From Microcosmobacter mediterraneus (GTDB lineage: Bacteria > Bacteroidota > Bacteroidia > Flavobacteriales > Flavobacteriaceae), in NCBI RefSeq assembly GCF_031846265.1, contig NZ_JAVRIA010000001.1, positions 372,001-436,000 on the forward strand: a DNA stretch of 64,000 nt, read 5' to 3'. The translations under genes and the position numbers were made by a program. The notes beneath the pieces are model-generated. The model ran no database searches. It was not told where the DNA came from and worked only from the letters and a program-made list of their open reading frames with translations. Below, piece by piece: positions 35,842-44,127 of this stretch (the stretch's first letter is position 1; every line of letters starts with the position of its first letter).

Positions 35842-35953
35842 AATATTCTTTTATTTTAGGTTATTAATTCTAAAGAATAGATCTATTCATTTAAAATTTT
35901 CAAAAATCTTATTTTTCTTTAAAAATACACAATAGATAATTGAGTATATCTAC

Positions 35954-35961
35954 TATCTTTG
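35954..35961 (+). promoter_or_regulatory. Putative -7 element for the cyclophilin-FKBP gene (TATCTTTG)
   Basis: Perfect TAnnTTTG in the form most frequent in Flavobacteriia, followed by GCAG, 24 bases before the ATG at 35986. No strong TTTG at -33 was found at standard spacing. Confidence 0.65.
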
Positions 35962-35985
35962 CAGCTTTAAACAAAAAAATAAATC

Positions 35986-36918
35986 ATGAAAGACGGATTG
36001 TACGCAAAATTTAATACATCAAAAGGAGAAATCCTAGTTAGCTTAGAATTTGAGAAAACACCAGGAACTGTAGGTAACTTTGTTGCATTAGCCGAAGGAA
36101 ATCTAGAAAACTCAGCTAAGCCACAAGGAAACCCTTATTATAATGGTTTAAAATTCCATAGAGTTATTCCAGATTTTATGATTCAAGGTGGTTGTCCTCA
36201 AGGCACAGGAAGTGGAAATCCTGGCTACCAATTTGATGATGAGTTTCATCCAGATTTAAAACATAATCAACCAGGTATATTATCAATGGCCAATGCTGGA
36301 CCAGGAACAAACGGAAGTCAGTTTTTTATTACGCACGTAGAAACTCCATGGTTAGATAATAAACATACTGTTTTTGGTAAAGTGAAAGAAGGTCAAGATG
36401 TTGTTGATATGATTGCTCAAGGTGATTCTATTGAGAGTTTAAACATTGTGAGGGTAGGTGAGGCTGCAGAAAACTTTAATGCTATTGAAGCGTTTAGAAC
36501 CTTTGAAGGCGCAAGAGAAAGACGAATTGCAGCAGAGCGCGAAGCTAAAAAAGCACAGCTAGATAAATTAGCTGATGGTTTTGATGAAACAGAGAGTGGT
36601 TTGCGTTACCAAATTATACAAAAAGGGAATGGTGCAAAAGCTGAAAAAGGTAGTACAGTTTCTGTACACTATAAAGGTCAGTTAGCAGACGGAACTGTTT
36701 TTGATTCGTCTTATAAAAGAAACCAACCATTAGATTTTCAGGTAGGTATAGGACAAGTCATTGCAGGTTGGGATGAAGGTATTAGTCTCTTAAATGTTGG
36801 TGATAAAGCACGTTTGGTAATTCCAAGTAATTTAGGTTATGGAGCAAGAGGAGCAGGTGGTGTCATTCCACCAGATGCAACTTTAGTATTTGATGTTGAA
36901 TTAATGGATGTTAAATAA
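35986..36918 (+). CDS. Cyclophilin-FKBP fusion peptidyl-prolyl isomerase
   Basis: A 310-residue protein with two isomerase domains. Residues 1-165 are cyclophilin (FHRVIPDFMIQGG, ANAGPGTNGSQFFITH, HTVFGKV). After a charged helical linker, residues 200-310 are FKBP (GLRYQII, VSVHYKGQLADGTVFDSS, AGWDEGI, GYGARGAGGVIPPDATLVFDVEL). Catalytic residues of both folds are visible. Fused cyclophilin-FKBP proteins are known as dual-family immunophilins, with this order reported in Flavobacterium-type bacteria. There is no signal peptide, so it folds proteins in the cytoplasm. A -7 element precedes and a terminator follows. Confidence 0.92.
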   Translation: MKDGLYAKFNTSKGEILVSLEFEKTPGTVGNFVALAEGNLENSAKPQGNPYYNGLKFHRVIPDFMIQGGCPQGTGSGNPGYQFDDEFHPDLKHNQPGILSMANAGPGTNGSQFFITHVETPWLDNKHTVFGKVKEGQDVVDMIAQGDSIESLNIVRVGEAAENFNAIEAFRTFEGARERRIAAEREAKKAQLDKLADGFDETESGLRYQIIQKGNGAKAEKGSTVSVHYKGQLADGTVFDSSYKRNQPLDFQVGIGQVIAGWDEGISLLNVGDKARLVIPSNLGYGARGAGGVIPPDATLVFDVELMDVK

Positions 36919-36978
36919 AACAGGCAAGATCTTAATGAGATACTATGAATATTGTTGTAACATAAAATAAAAAAAATC

Positions 36979-37004
36979 GTCTCATTTATAATGAGACTTT
37001 TTTT
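36979..37004 (+). terminator. Rho-independent terminator after the cyclophilin-FKBP gene
   Basis: Seven-base stem GTCTCAT/ATGAGAC with a five-base loop, followed by seven T. An A-rich tract precedes the stem, so it may also work on the other strand. It ends just before the start of the TPR lipoprotein gene, which therefore needs its own promoter. Confidence 0.85.
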
Positions 37005-37035
37005 GCTCAAAACTATAACCAATCTTGTTTCTACT

Positions 37036-37737
37036 ATGAAATCTAAAGTATCTTTTATTCTAATTACAGTTACTATGATTAGCTTCAGTTGTTCTAAAAA
37101 TATAAACTATTCAGAGCAGTTTAAATCTGAAACTGCAGGACGATATTTATATCATGCAGACGATATCATTGATATTTATTACGAAGATAACACGTTGATG
37201 TTAAGATGGCGAGAAGGTAAAATAAAGCCAGTGGTTTTAGATGAGAACACTTTTTTTGTAAGTGATATGTATAAAAAGCTTGAATTTACTAAGCATCTTG
37301 AGACTAATAAACGATATCTTTCTATTGTGCCAGAAAATGCTGAAAAGAGTTCAACATACGATTATTTAAAAGTTGATAGCAATTATAAAACACCTAGTAT
37401 GCATTTAAAGGATAAAAATTATCAAAAAGCATTTGAGGGTTACTTAGCCATAAAACAACAGGATTCTACAAGCGAGTTAATCAATGAATGGGAATTTAAT
37501 AGAATTGGTTATGATTTTATGCGCCAAAAAGATTATGAAAATGCACTTGGTATTTTTAAAATGAATGCAGCATTATTTCCTACGAGTGATAATGTTTATG
37601 ATAGTTTGGCCGACGCTTATTTGCGCTCTGGAGATAGTATAAATGCTTATGAAAACTACGTTAAAGCTTTAGACTTAAATTCTAGAAATAAACGAGCGGA
37701 AAAGTTTATTGAAAATTATAAGGTTAAAGTAGATTAG
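37036..37737 (+). CDS. TPR-type lipoprotein
   Basis: A 233-residue protein with a lipoprotein signal (KSKVSFILITVTMISFSCSKN, cleavage before Cys18). After a beta-rich N-terminal half, residues from about 140 show two tetratricopeptide-like helix pairs (YQKAFEGYLAIKQQD and VYDSLADAYLRSGDSINAYENYVKALDL). The ATG at 37036 is chosen because it directly precedes the signal; an earlier in-frame ATG at 36991 lies within the terminator hairpin. It probably sits on the periplasmic or outer membrane face and binds a partner protein. Partner unknown. Confidence 0.75.
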   Translation: MKSKVSFILITVTMISFSCSKNINYSEQFKSETAGRYLYHADDIIDIYYEDNTLMLRWREGKIKPVVLDENTFFVSDMYKKLEFTKHLETNKRYLSIVPENAEKSSTYDYLKVDSNYKTPSMHLKDKNYQKAFEGYLAIKQQDSTSELINEWEFNRIGYDFMRQKDYENALGIFKMNAALFPTSDNVYDSLADAYLRSGDSINAYENYVKALDLNSRNKRAEKFIENYKVKVD

Positions 37738-37767
37738 GTACAATTTTAGTTGATTAAATAGGTGCTT

Positions 37768-38409
37768 TTAGTTAACACTAGGTTTTTCATTTCGTTTATC
37801 AATCTCTATTGCTTTCTTGTAGAAAGCTCTAAAATCAACTTTGTTATACTTTACTCGCATTGCAGAAAGTACATCAGATAATCCTAAGCTGCACCAATCC
37901 CAAAGCATAGTGTCAAAGTTGTACTTATACATTTGCTCTCCAACTTCTGTTCTTAATTGATCAATTTCTAAGCTTGTAATTCCGTTCTCATGCAAATGTT
38001 TTAAAACGCGTTGTTCATTATCCTTAGTAAATTCTGTATCTAGATAAGGTTCTAATATCCAATCCCAATTCCAGCTATGTTGTATCAACCCTATACTATT
38101 ATTTTGAGCAAAAGTTTTCAAGGCTTCTTTTTTTTCATTCGATATAAAAATAATATCATCTGAAACATAGATTCTACAAACTCCAAAATCTATGCTTATT
38201 GCAATAATTTCTGATGCTTTAATTGCTGAATTGGGATAAGCTATAGAAGGTTCAAATGGATAATCAGAAATAACAATATCATTAACCCTAATTTTAGATG
38301 TACCTATGCCACATAATAGCTGATTCATTTCAGATTCAGTTGCATTGAAAAAAGCTCCTGTTAAAGATTCTTTTTTGTTTTGTTTAAAGATGTTTTTTAT
38401 AAAATTCAA
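37768..38409 (-). CDS. Hypothetical protein, 213 aa
   Basis: I do not recognise this protein. It starts NFIKNIFKQNKKESLTGAFF, has no export signal, and has tryptophan-rich patches (HSWNWDWILEPYLD, MLWDWCSLGLSD). The fold looks mixed alpha/beta with an initial strand set (RIYVSDDIIFISNEKKE). A TATTTTTG -7 element on the minus strand lies about 63 bp upstream, so it may have its own promoter rather than share that of the 601-residue hydrolase before it. Its 3' end converges with the TPR lipoprotein with a 30 bp gap. Confidence 0.55.
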   Translation of the reverse strand: MNFIKNIFKQNKKESLTGAFFNATESEMNQLLCGIGTSKIRVNDIVISDYPFEPSIAYPNSAIKASEIIAISIDFGVCRIYVSDDIIFISNEKKEALKTFAQNNSIGLIQHSWNWDWILEPYLDTEFTKDNEQRVLKHLHENGITSLEIDQLRTEVGEQMYKYNFDTMLWDWCSLGLSDVLSAMRVKYNKVDFRAFYKKAIEIDKRNEKPSVN

Positions 38410-38471
38410 TCTAATTATTAGTTATTTGACAAAGCATTTTAATTGGTAACACTCTCTAAACTCAAATCATG

Positions 38472-38479
38472 CAAAAATA
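38472..38479 (-). promoter_or_regulatory. Putative -7 element (TATTTTTG on - strand)
   Basis: Perfect TAnnTTTG on the - strand in the 79 bp gap upstream of the 213-residue hypothetical (start 38409). It suggests the gene can be transcribed separately from the hydrolase gene before it. Confidence 0.5.
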
Positions 38480-38488
38480 TGCGTATTA

Positions 38489-40294
38489 TTATTCAGTCTT
38501 TCGTTTAGCTACAAACGTACCATTAGGCTGTATAGCTTTTGCTGCAACTATAGCTCCATCTTCTTCAACAAATTCTACTTTAAAACCTTCTAAAGTTTTA
38601 AAACTAAATAAGTGTTTTTTAGTTGGAATAAGTTCGTATTCTGGTTGTCCTGGTACAAATAAGTAAAGTGTGTTTTCATTTTTAACATAAACCTTAATGG
38701 TTGTTCCAGATAACTCATATTCACCTGTATAAGAGTTTAAGGTTTTAACATCTATATCTAAACTATTTGGTGTACGCTTAAAGTTAATAGCATCTAGAGT
38801 AGGTTCTATTTGTAATGCAGCATCAGAAATGTCACCAGCAGTATTTGTTATAAATTTAATTTTTAAGCCTTCTCCATACTCTAAAGTATCAGGTTTATGG
38901 TCTCTGTAGGTTATCATTTCAAAAGTATCATAATGATAATGATGTAAATAAATATCACTTTTTGGAGATTTTGAAAATAACGAATCATTTCTCATGGTAA
39001 CTTCAAAAGTGCCATACCCTTTATTAGTGTAAGATCCAGTATAATCCATATTTACATGTGATAGTCTGGTATTTTTGACTTTAGCTTCATCAGTATCACT
39101 CTTTACTTCTTTTTCGGCTTCTTTTGCTTTTGCAACACCATCAGCATAGCGTTGAACCCAATCTGTTTTTTCTCCTTCTAGCATTCGGTCTGCAATTGTG
39201 TTTCTTACTAAACCTGTAACTGCAGATCCATTCTGGTTAGTAAGTACCACAATACCTAATTTATCTGTTGGAAAAAAGGCTACACTTGCAGAGAAACCGT
39301 CAATATTTCCACCATGTTCCACACGATAATGTCCTCTGTACGATTGAAGCATCCAACCATAACCATAATTTGCAAAGTGCATATCTGGTAATTCTTCATC
39401 TGGTAAAGCTGCATTTATGACCATTTGAGAACTCATAGCCTCTCTTACATAAGGTTCTGGAATAATCTGTTCTTCGCCATATTTACCATTATTTATCCAA
39501 GTTATTAGCCATTTGGTCATATCATTAACACTACTATTAATGCTTCCTGCAGGAGACATTCCTGCAATGTCGTAGTAATCCATTTTTTTAATTTCATCAT
39601 TAGATGATAGTTCGTAACCTAAAGCAGCATTAGTTGCAGATTTCATTTCAGCTATAGTCACATTACTTCGCTCCATGCCTAAAGGTATTAAGAAGTGTTC
39701 TCTAATATTATCTTCCCAACTTTTACCTGTGATTTTTTCGGCAATAATACCTTGTGCTAAAAACATAAAGTTGTTGTAATACCATTGCTGACGTATACCT
39801 GTAAAGGGTTCTTGATAAGCTATGCGTTGTAATAAGCTGTCTTTATCATGTGTTTGGAAGAAGTACCATGAACCATCATGTCTTGGTAATCCTGTACTGT
39901 GGCGCATTAAATCTTTAATGATCACATTATTATTAAGATCATCATTATAAAATTTAAGCTCAGGAATATATTCCCTAGGATTATCGTTAAAAGACAATTT
40001 ATCATCTTCTCTAAGCTTTCCTAAGATAGCTGAAGTAAAGGCTTTTGTAGAGGATCCTATGGCAAACAGCGTATTAGCATCAACAGGAATTTTATTTTCG
40101 TAATCTCTAAAACCAAATCCTTTGGCATAGATCACCTTATCTCCTTCTACTACAGCTACGGCGAAACCTGGCGCTTTAGTAACTTCTAGTACAGCATTGA
40201 GTTCATTTTCAATACCTTTTAGGCGCTTGTCTTTTTGAGAATAAGCAGAAATAAAGATTATTAAGGCTAAAACTGATAGTACTACTTTTTTCAT
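38489..40294 (-). CDS. Serine hydrolase (beta-lactamase/PBP4-type) with DUF3471-like C-terminus
   Basis: A 601-residue exported enzyme with signal peptide KKVVLSVLALIIFISAYSQ. The beta-lactamase-fold site is SSTK (Ser81, Lys84), the second motif is YYNN in WYYNNFMFLAQG, and the third is HGGNIDGF in place of KTG. A DUF3471-type domain follows at about 400-600 (YTGSYTNKGYGTFEV, YTGEYELSGTTIKVYV). Such proteins are class C-like esterases or DD-peptidases in the periplasm. Antibiotic resistance is not implied. It is a single gene on the - strand with 79 bp to the next. Confidence 0.85.
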   Translation of the reverse strand: MKKVVLSVLALIIFISAYSQKDKRLKGIENELNAVLEVTKAPGFAVAVVEGDKVIYAKGFGFRDYENKIPVDANTLFAIGSSTKAFTSAILGKLREDDKLSFNDNPREYIPELKFYNDDLNNNVIIKDLMRHSTGLPRHDGSWYFFQTHDKDSLLQRIAYQEPFTGIRQQWYYNNFMFLAQGIIAEKITGKSWEDNIREHFLIPLGMERSNVTIAEMKSATNAALGYELSSNDEIKKMDYYDIAGMSPAGSINSSVNDMTKWLITWINNGKYGEEQIIPEPYVREAMSSQMVINAALPDEELPDMHFANYGYGWMLQSYRGHYRVEHGGNIDGFSASVAFFPTDKLGIVVLTNQNGSAVTGLVRNTIADRMLEGEKTDWVQRYADGVAKAKEAEKEVKSDTDEAKVKNTRLSHVNMDYTGSYTNKGYGTFEVTMRNDSLFSKSPKSDIYLHHYHYDTFEMITYRDHKPDTLEYGEGLKIKFITNTAGDISDAALQIEPTLDAINFKRTPNSLDIDVKTLNSYTGEYELSGTTIKVYVKNENTLYLFVPGQPEYELIPTKKHLFSFKTLEGFKVEFVEEDGAIVAAKAIQPNGTFVAKRKTE

Positions 40295-40389
40295 TTTGAT
40301 TGATTTAGTTTTGTTTGTATACGGTTATGATTAATAAGTAGCTTAGGATAGGTATAAGTTACCAAATTTTTAAAAAACTTTGGAAATTT

Positions 40390-40713
40390 TTATTTGAACA
40401 TATCTAATCCTGGAATGTTTGGCATACCTTCTTTAGCAACAGCACCAAGCTCTGTTTCGTTTACTTGTTTAGCACGCTCAACAGCTTTATTAATTGTGAG
40501 GATAAGATAATCCTCTAGCATGTCTTTATCTGAGAGTAACTCGTCGTCTATAGAAATAGCCTTAATAGTTCTATTGGCAGTTAGTGTTACTTTAAGTTTA
40601 TTATCAGAGCTAGATTCATCAATTAGAACCGTATCTAGACGTCGTTTTGTAGCTTCAACTTTTTCTTGGGTTTCTTTGATTTTATTCATCATACCCATCA
40701 TATCTCCAAACAT
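40390..40713 (-). CDS. ybaB: YbaB/EbfC family nucleoid-associated protein
   Basis: A 107-residue small DNA-binding protein. MFGDMMGMMNKIKETQEKVEATKRRLDTV forms the helical arm of the dimer and the central strands read LKVTLTANRTIKAISIDDELL. The last helix (AVERAKQVNETELGAVAKEGM) matches the tweezer-like family ending. The usual partner genes dnaX and recR are not adjacent. It is transcribed toward the serine hydrolase. Confidence 0.9.
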   Translation of the reverse strand: MFGDMMGMMNKIKETQEKVEATKRRLDTVLIDESSSDNKLKVTLTANRTIKAISIDDELLSDKDMLEDYLILTINKAVERAKQVNETELGAVAKEGMPNIPGLDMFK

Positions 40714-40774
40714 AATATTAAATTTTAATTAATTGTAAAATTACAAATTAGACCTAAAAGTTTAGCCTTATTCA

Positions 40775-40808
40775 TTGATTTAAAGATGTATTTTAAATGT
40801 TATTTTTG
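40775..40808 (+). promoter_or_regulatory. Putative promoter of the S9 peptidase (TTG-N23-TATTTTTG)
   Basis: TATTTTTG at 40801-40808 is a perfect -7 element, with TTG at 40775-40777 at 23-base spacing as a -33 partner. The ATG is 24 bases after the -7 element. Fits the Bacteroidota promoter pattern well. Confidence 0.65.
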
Positions 40809-40832
40809 CACTCTATCAAAACAAAATTCTAG

Positions 40833-42881
40833 ATGCAAGCACCTGTAGCTAAAAAAATACCAAAGGTTTTAGAAAAACACAATGATAAACGTGTAGATGA
40901 CTATTTCTGGTTAAATGATAGAAACGATCCTCAGGTTATTCAATATTTAAAGGCTGAAAATGAATTTTATGAGCATGAAACTAAGCATAACAATACTTTA
41001 AAGGCAGATTTATTTGAGGAAATGAAAGCTAGGATAAAGGAGGATGACAGTTCTGTACCATATAAATACAATGGCTATTGGTATATTGTAAAGTTTGAAA
41101 CTGGTAAAAATTACCCTATTTATACAAGGCGTAAAGAAACCTTAAATGCCGAAGAGCAAATTCTATTTGATTGCAATATTATGGCAGAAGGATTTAGCTA
41201 TTTTAAGTTAGTAGGTTTAAATGTCAGTCCTGATAATACTAAAATTGCTTTTGGATTAGATACAATTGGTAGACGAGAATACACCCTTTTAGTAAAAGAT
41301 CTTAATACTAATGTAATTAGAAAAGAAGAGATTACAAAAACCACAGGATCCTCGGCTTGGGCTAATGATAACAGAACGTTATTCTATACAAAAAAGGATG
41401 AAAAAACATTGCGATCAGATAGGGTTTATAAGCATGTATTGGGAACAACAAGTGATAAAGATGTACTGGTCTATAAAGAAGATGATGAAACTTTTGGTAC
41501 AGCAGTCTATAAATCTAAATCTAGAGATTATATAATTATAGCCTCTTACAGTACAACAACAAATGAATATCGTTACATTAAAGCTGATGAGCCTAATGCA
41601 GTTTTTAAATTGTTTCAAGAACGTATTAGAGGATTAGAATATAGTATTTCGCATTATAAAGACCATTTTTATATTGTCACCAATTATAATGGTGCTACTA
41701 ATTTTAAACTAATGCGTACATCTAAAGATTCTACAAATCTTAAAAATTGGAAAGATCTGATTCCGCACAGAGATGATACATTGATAGAGGATATCGATAT
41801 TTTTAAAGATTACTTAGTCGTTAGTGAACGTACTAATGGATTAAATACTATTAGAATTTTAACTTGGGATTTTAAGACGGAATACTATTTACCTTTTGAT
41901 AATGAAACTTACACAGTCTACACAGGAACTAACGTAGATTTTGATACTGAAATATTACGATATGGCTATAATTCCCTAACAACTCCAGCTTCAGTAATTG
42001 ATTTTAACATGAAAACAAAGGAGAAATCAATTAAAAAAGAGCAAGAAATTTTAGGCGGAGCGTTTAAGAAAGAAAATTATAAATCTGAACGTATTTGGGC
42101 AACAGCCCAAGACGGAACCAAAGTTCCTATATCTCTGGTTTACAACGTAAATTTAAAGAAAACTGATGGTAACCCTTTGCTTCAATATGCTTATGGCTCT
42201 TATGGTTCTACAGTAGATCCATATTTTTCAAGTCTTAGATTGAGTCTTTTAGATAGAGGCTTCATTTTCGCTATAACACATGTTAGAGGAGGAGAATATT
42301 TAGGTAGACCATGGTATGATAATGGTAAGCTCCTTAATAAAAAAAATACATTTTCCGATTTTATATCGTGCTCAAAATTTTTAATTTCTGAAGGTTATAC
42401 AACCGCAAATCAACTCTATGCCATGGGAGGAAGTGCTGGAGGATTATTAATGGGAGCAATAATAAATGATGCTTCAGAATTGTATAACGGAGTAATTGCT
42501 GCTGTACCTTTTGTAGATGTTGTTACTACAATGTTAGACGATTCTATACCGCTTACTACAGGTGAGTATGATGAATGGGGAAATCCTAATGAAAAGTCCT
42601 TTTATGATTATATGAAATCCTATTCTCCCTATGATAATATAGAAGCGAAGGTTTATCCAAATATATTGGTTACTGCTGGATTGCACGATTCTCAAGTTCA
42701 GTATTGGGAACCTGCAAAATGGGTTGCAAAACTGAGAGAACTTAAATTAGATAACAACAAATTATACTTAAAAACAAATATGGAAGCTGGTCATGGTGGA
42801 GCATCAGGTAGATTTGATGCTATAAAAGAAGATGCTGAAGAATATGCGTTTTTACTAGATTTAGAGGGAATTTGCCAATAA
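40833..42881 (+). CDS. S9 family prolyl oligopeptidase (oligopeptidase B-like)
   Basis: A 682-residue peptidase with an N-terminal beta-propeller and a C-terminal alpha/beta hydrolase domain. The catalytic triad is readable: Ser534 in MGGSAGGLLMG, Asp619 in GLHDSQVQYWEP and His654 in EAGHGGASGRFD. The start has the KKIPKVLEKHNDKRVDDYFWLNDR motif of the family. It lacks a signal peptide, so it degrades peptides in the cytoplasm, cleaving after basic residues if it is true oligopeptidase B. A TATTTTTG element 25 bp before the ATG is a good promoter -7. Confidence 0.92.
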   Translation: MQAPVAKKIPKVLEKHNDKRVDDYFWLNDRNDPQVIQYLKAENEFYEHETKHNNTLKADLFEEMKARIKEDDSSVPYKYNGYWYIVKFETGKNYPIYTRRKETLNAEEQILFDCNIMAEGFSYFKLVGLNVSPDNTKIAFGLDTIGRREYTLLVKDLNTNVIRKEEITKTTGSSAWANDNRTLFYTKKDEKTLRSDRVYKHVLGTTSDKDVLVYKEDDETFGTAVYKSKSRDYIIIASYSTTTNEYRYIKADEPNAVFKLFQERIRGLEYSISHYKDHFYIVTNYNGATNFKLMRTSKDSTNLKNWKDLIPHRDDTLIEDIDIFKDYLVVSERTNGLNTIRILTWDFKTEYYLPFDNETYTVYTGTNVDFDTEILRYGYNSLTTPASVIDFNMKTKEKSIKKEQEILGGAFKKENYKSERIWATAQDGTKVPISLVYNVNLKKTDGNPLLQYAYGSYGSTVDPYFSSLRLSLLDRGFIFAITHVRGGEYLGRPWYDNGKLLNKKNTFSDFISCSKFLISEGYTTANQLYAMGGSAGGLLMGAIINDASELYNGVIAAVPFVDVVTTMLDDSIPLTTGEYDEWGNPNEKSFYDYMKSYSPYDNIEAKVYPNILVTAGLHDSQVQYWEPAKWVAKLRELKLDNNKLYLKTNMEAGHGGASGRFDAIKEDAEEYAFLLDLEGICQ

Positions 42882-42904
42882 TTACGAAAAAAATGTTAAT
42901 TTTG
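42871..42904 (+). promoter_or_regulatory. Putative promoter of the cysteine-synthase gene (TTTG-N22-TAATTTTG)
   Basis: TTTG at 42871-42874 and TAATTTTG at 42897-42904 are separated by 22 bases, a near-ideal Bacteroidota promoter. The -33 part lies in the last codons of the S9 peptidase gene. The ATG is 42 bases downstream. Confidence 0.7.
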
Positions 42905-42946
42905 CTCGGTTTTAGACCTATTTGTTGTGGTTGATAAATAGCATTT

Positions 42947-43981
42947 ATGAAAAACAAAAAAGTGTATAATAATGTGTTAGACCTAATTGGCGAAACACCT
43001 CTTATTAAACTAAATAAATTAACTTCTAACTTTGAAGGTGATTTTTTTGCAAAAGTGGAAGCCTTTAATCCAGGACATTCTTCCAAAGATCGTATAGCAC
43101 TCCATATCATAGAAGAAGCTGAGCGTCAGGGTATATTAACTCCAGGAGATACTATTATAGAAACTACCTCTGGTAATACAGGCTTTAGTATTGCTATGGT
43201 AAGTATTATTAAAGGTTACGAGTGTATTTTAGCTGTAAGTTCAAAATCATCAGCAGATAAGATAGATATGTTAAAATCTATGGGAGCGCATGTATATGTG
43301 TGTCCTGCTCATGTTAGTGCAGACGACCAAAGATCATATTATCAAGTTGCAAAACGCTTACACAGTGAAATAAAAGGCTCTGTTTATATAAATCAGTACT
43401 TTAATCAGTTAAATATTGATGCACATTATAAAAGCACTGGACCAGAGATTTGGGAACAAACAGAAGGAAAAATAACACATCTGGTAGCGTGTAGTGGAAC
43501 AGGTGGAACAATTTCCGGAACAGCTAAATACTTAAAAGAGCAAAATCCAGATATTAAAGTTATAGGTGTTGATGCTTATGGTTCTGTATTAAAAAAGTAT
43601 CATGAAACCAAAGAGTTTGATGAGAAAGAAATTTATCCATACAGAATAGAAGGTTTAGGTAAAAACTTAATACCTACAGCTACAGATTTCGATATTATTG
43701 ATGCTTTTGTGAAAGTTACAGATGAAGAAAGTGCACATACTGCAAGAGAAATTTCGAGTAAAGAAGGCTTGTTTGTAGGTTACACAAGTGGTGCAGCAAT
43801 GCAAGCATTGAAGCAACTAAATGAAGAAGGCGAGTTCAAATCAACAGATAGAGTTGTTGTTATATTTCCTGATCATGGTTCTCGATACATGAGTAAAATT
43901 TATAATGATAAGTGGATGCAAGCTCAAGGATTTTTTGATAGTGAGCACAGTACTATAGAAGAAATACAGTATATTAAATAA
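42947..43981 (+). CDS. Cysteine synthase / cystathionine beta-synthase family PLP enzyme
   Basis: A 344-residue fold-type II PLP enzyme. The Schiff-base lysine is Lys47 in PGHSSKDRIALH; the substrate loop is TTSGNTGFSIAM, and the phosphate cup is GTGGTISGTAKYL. The C-terminal end (EGLFVGYTSGAAM, VVIFPDHGSRYMSKIYND) agrees with O-acetylserine sulfhydrylase and cystathionine beta-synthase. There is no CBS domain. It probably makes cysteine or cystathionine. Its own promoter element precedes it and a terminator follows 22 bp after the stop. Confidence 0.85.
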   Translation: MKNKKVYNNVLDLIGETPLIKLNKLTSNFEGDFFAKVEAFNPGHSSKDRIALHIIEEAERQGILTPGDTIIETTSGNTGFSIAMVSIIKGYECILAVSSKSSADKIDMLKSMGAHVYVCPAHVSADDQRSYYQVAKRLHSEIKGSVYINQYFNQLNIDAHYKSTGPEIWEQTEGKITHLVACSGTGGTISGTAKYLKEQNPDIKVIGVDAYGSVLKKYHETKEFDEKEIYPYRIEGLGKNLIPTATDFDIIDAFVKVTDEESAHTAREISSKEGLFVGYTSGAAMQALKQLNEEGEFKSTDRVVVIFPDHGSRYMSKIYNDKWMQAQGFFDSEHSTIEEIQYIK

Positions 43982-44003
43982 CGAATTAATAAAGAATTTA
44001 TAG

Positions 44004-44038
44004 CCTGTTATAACACGTTGTTGTAACAGGTTTTTTTT
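44004..44038 (+). terminator. Rho-independent terminator after the cysteine-synthase gene
   Basis: A 12-base stem (CCTGTTATAACA with TGTTGTAACAGG, one G-U pair) closed by a three-base loop, followed by eight T. This is the strongest hairpin in the window and lies 22 bases after the stop codon. Confidence 0.9.
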
Positions 44039-44085
44039 ATTAGCATTAGTTAATAATTAAATTATGCATTCATAATATTATTACC

Positions 44086-44093
44086 TAATTTTG
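44086..44093 (+). promoter_or_regulatory. Putative -7 element of the oxoamine synthase gene (TAATTTTG)
   Basis: Perfect TAnnTTTG, 34 bases before the ATG at 44128 and downstream of the terminator that ends the previous gene. Together these show that the synthase gene is its own transcription unit. Confidence 0.65.
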
Positions 44094-44127
44094 CCACAAC
44101 TAATAAGACTAATAGTAGCGAGTATTG

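Noticed and set aside
36991..37035. Upstream ATG start of the TPR lipoprotein
   Set aside because: It lies in the arm of the terminator hairpin and would put 15 residues before the lipoprotein signal.
38489..40294. Beta-lactam resistance gene
   Set aside because: The SxxK fold is present, but the third motif is HGG and a DUF3471-type domain is attached, as in esterase or peptidase-like proteins; resistance is not supported.
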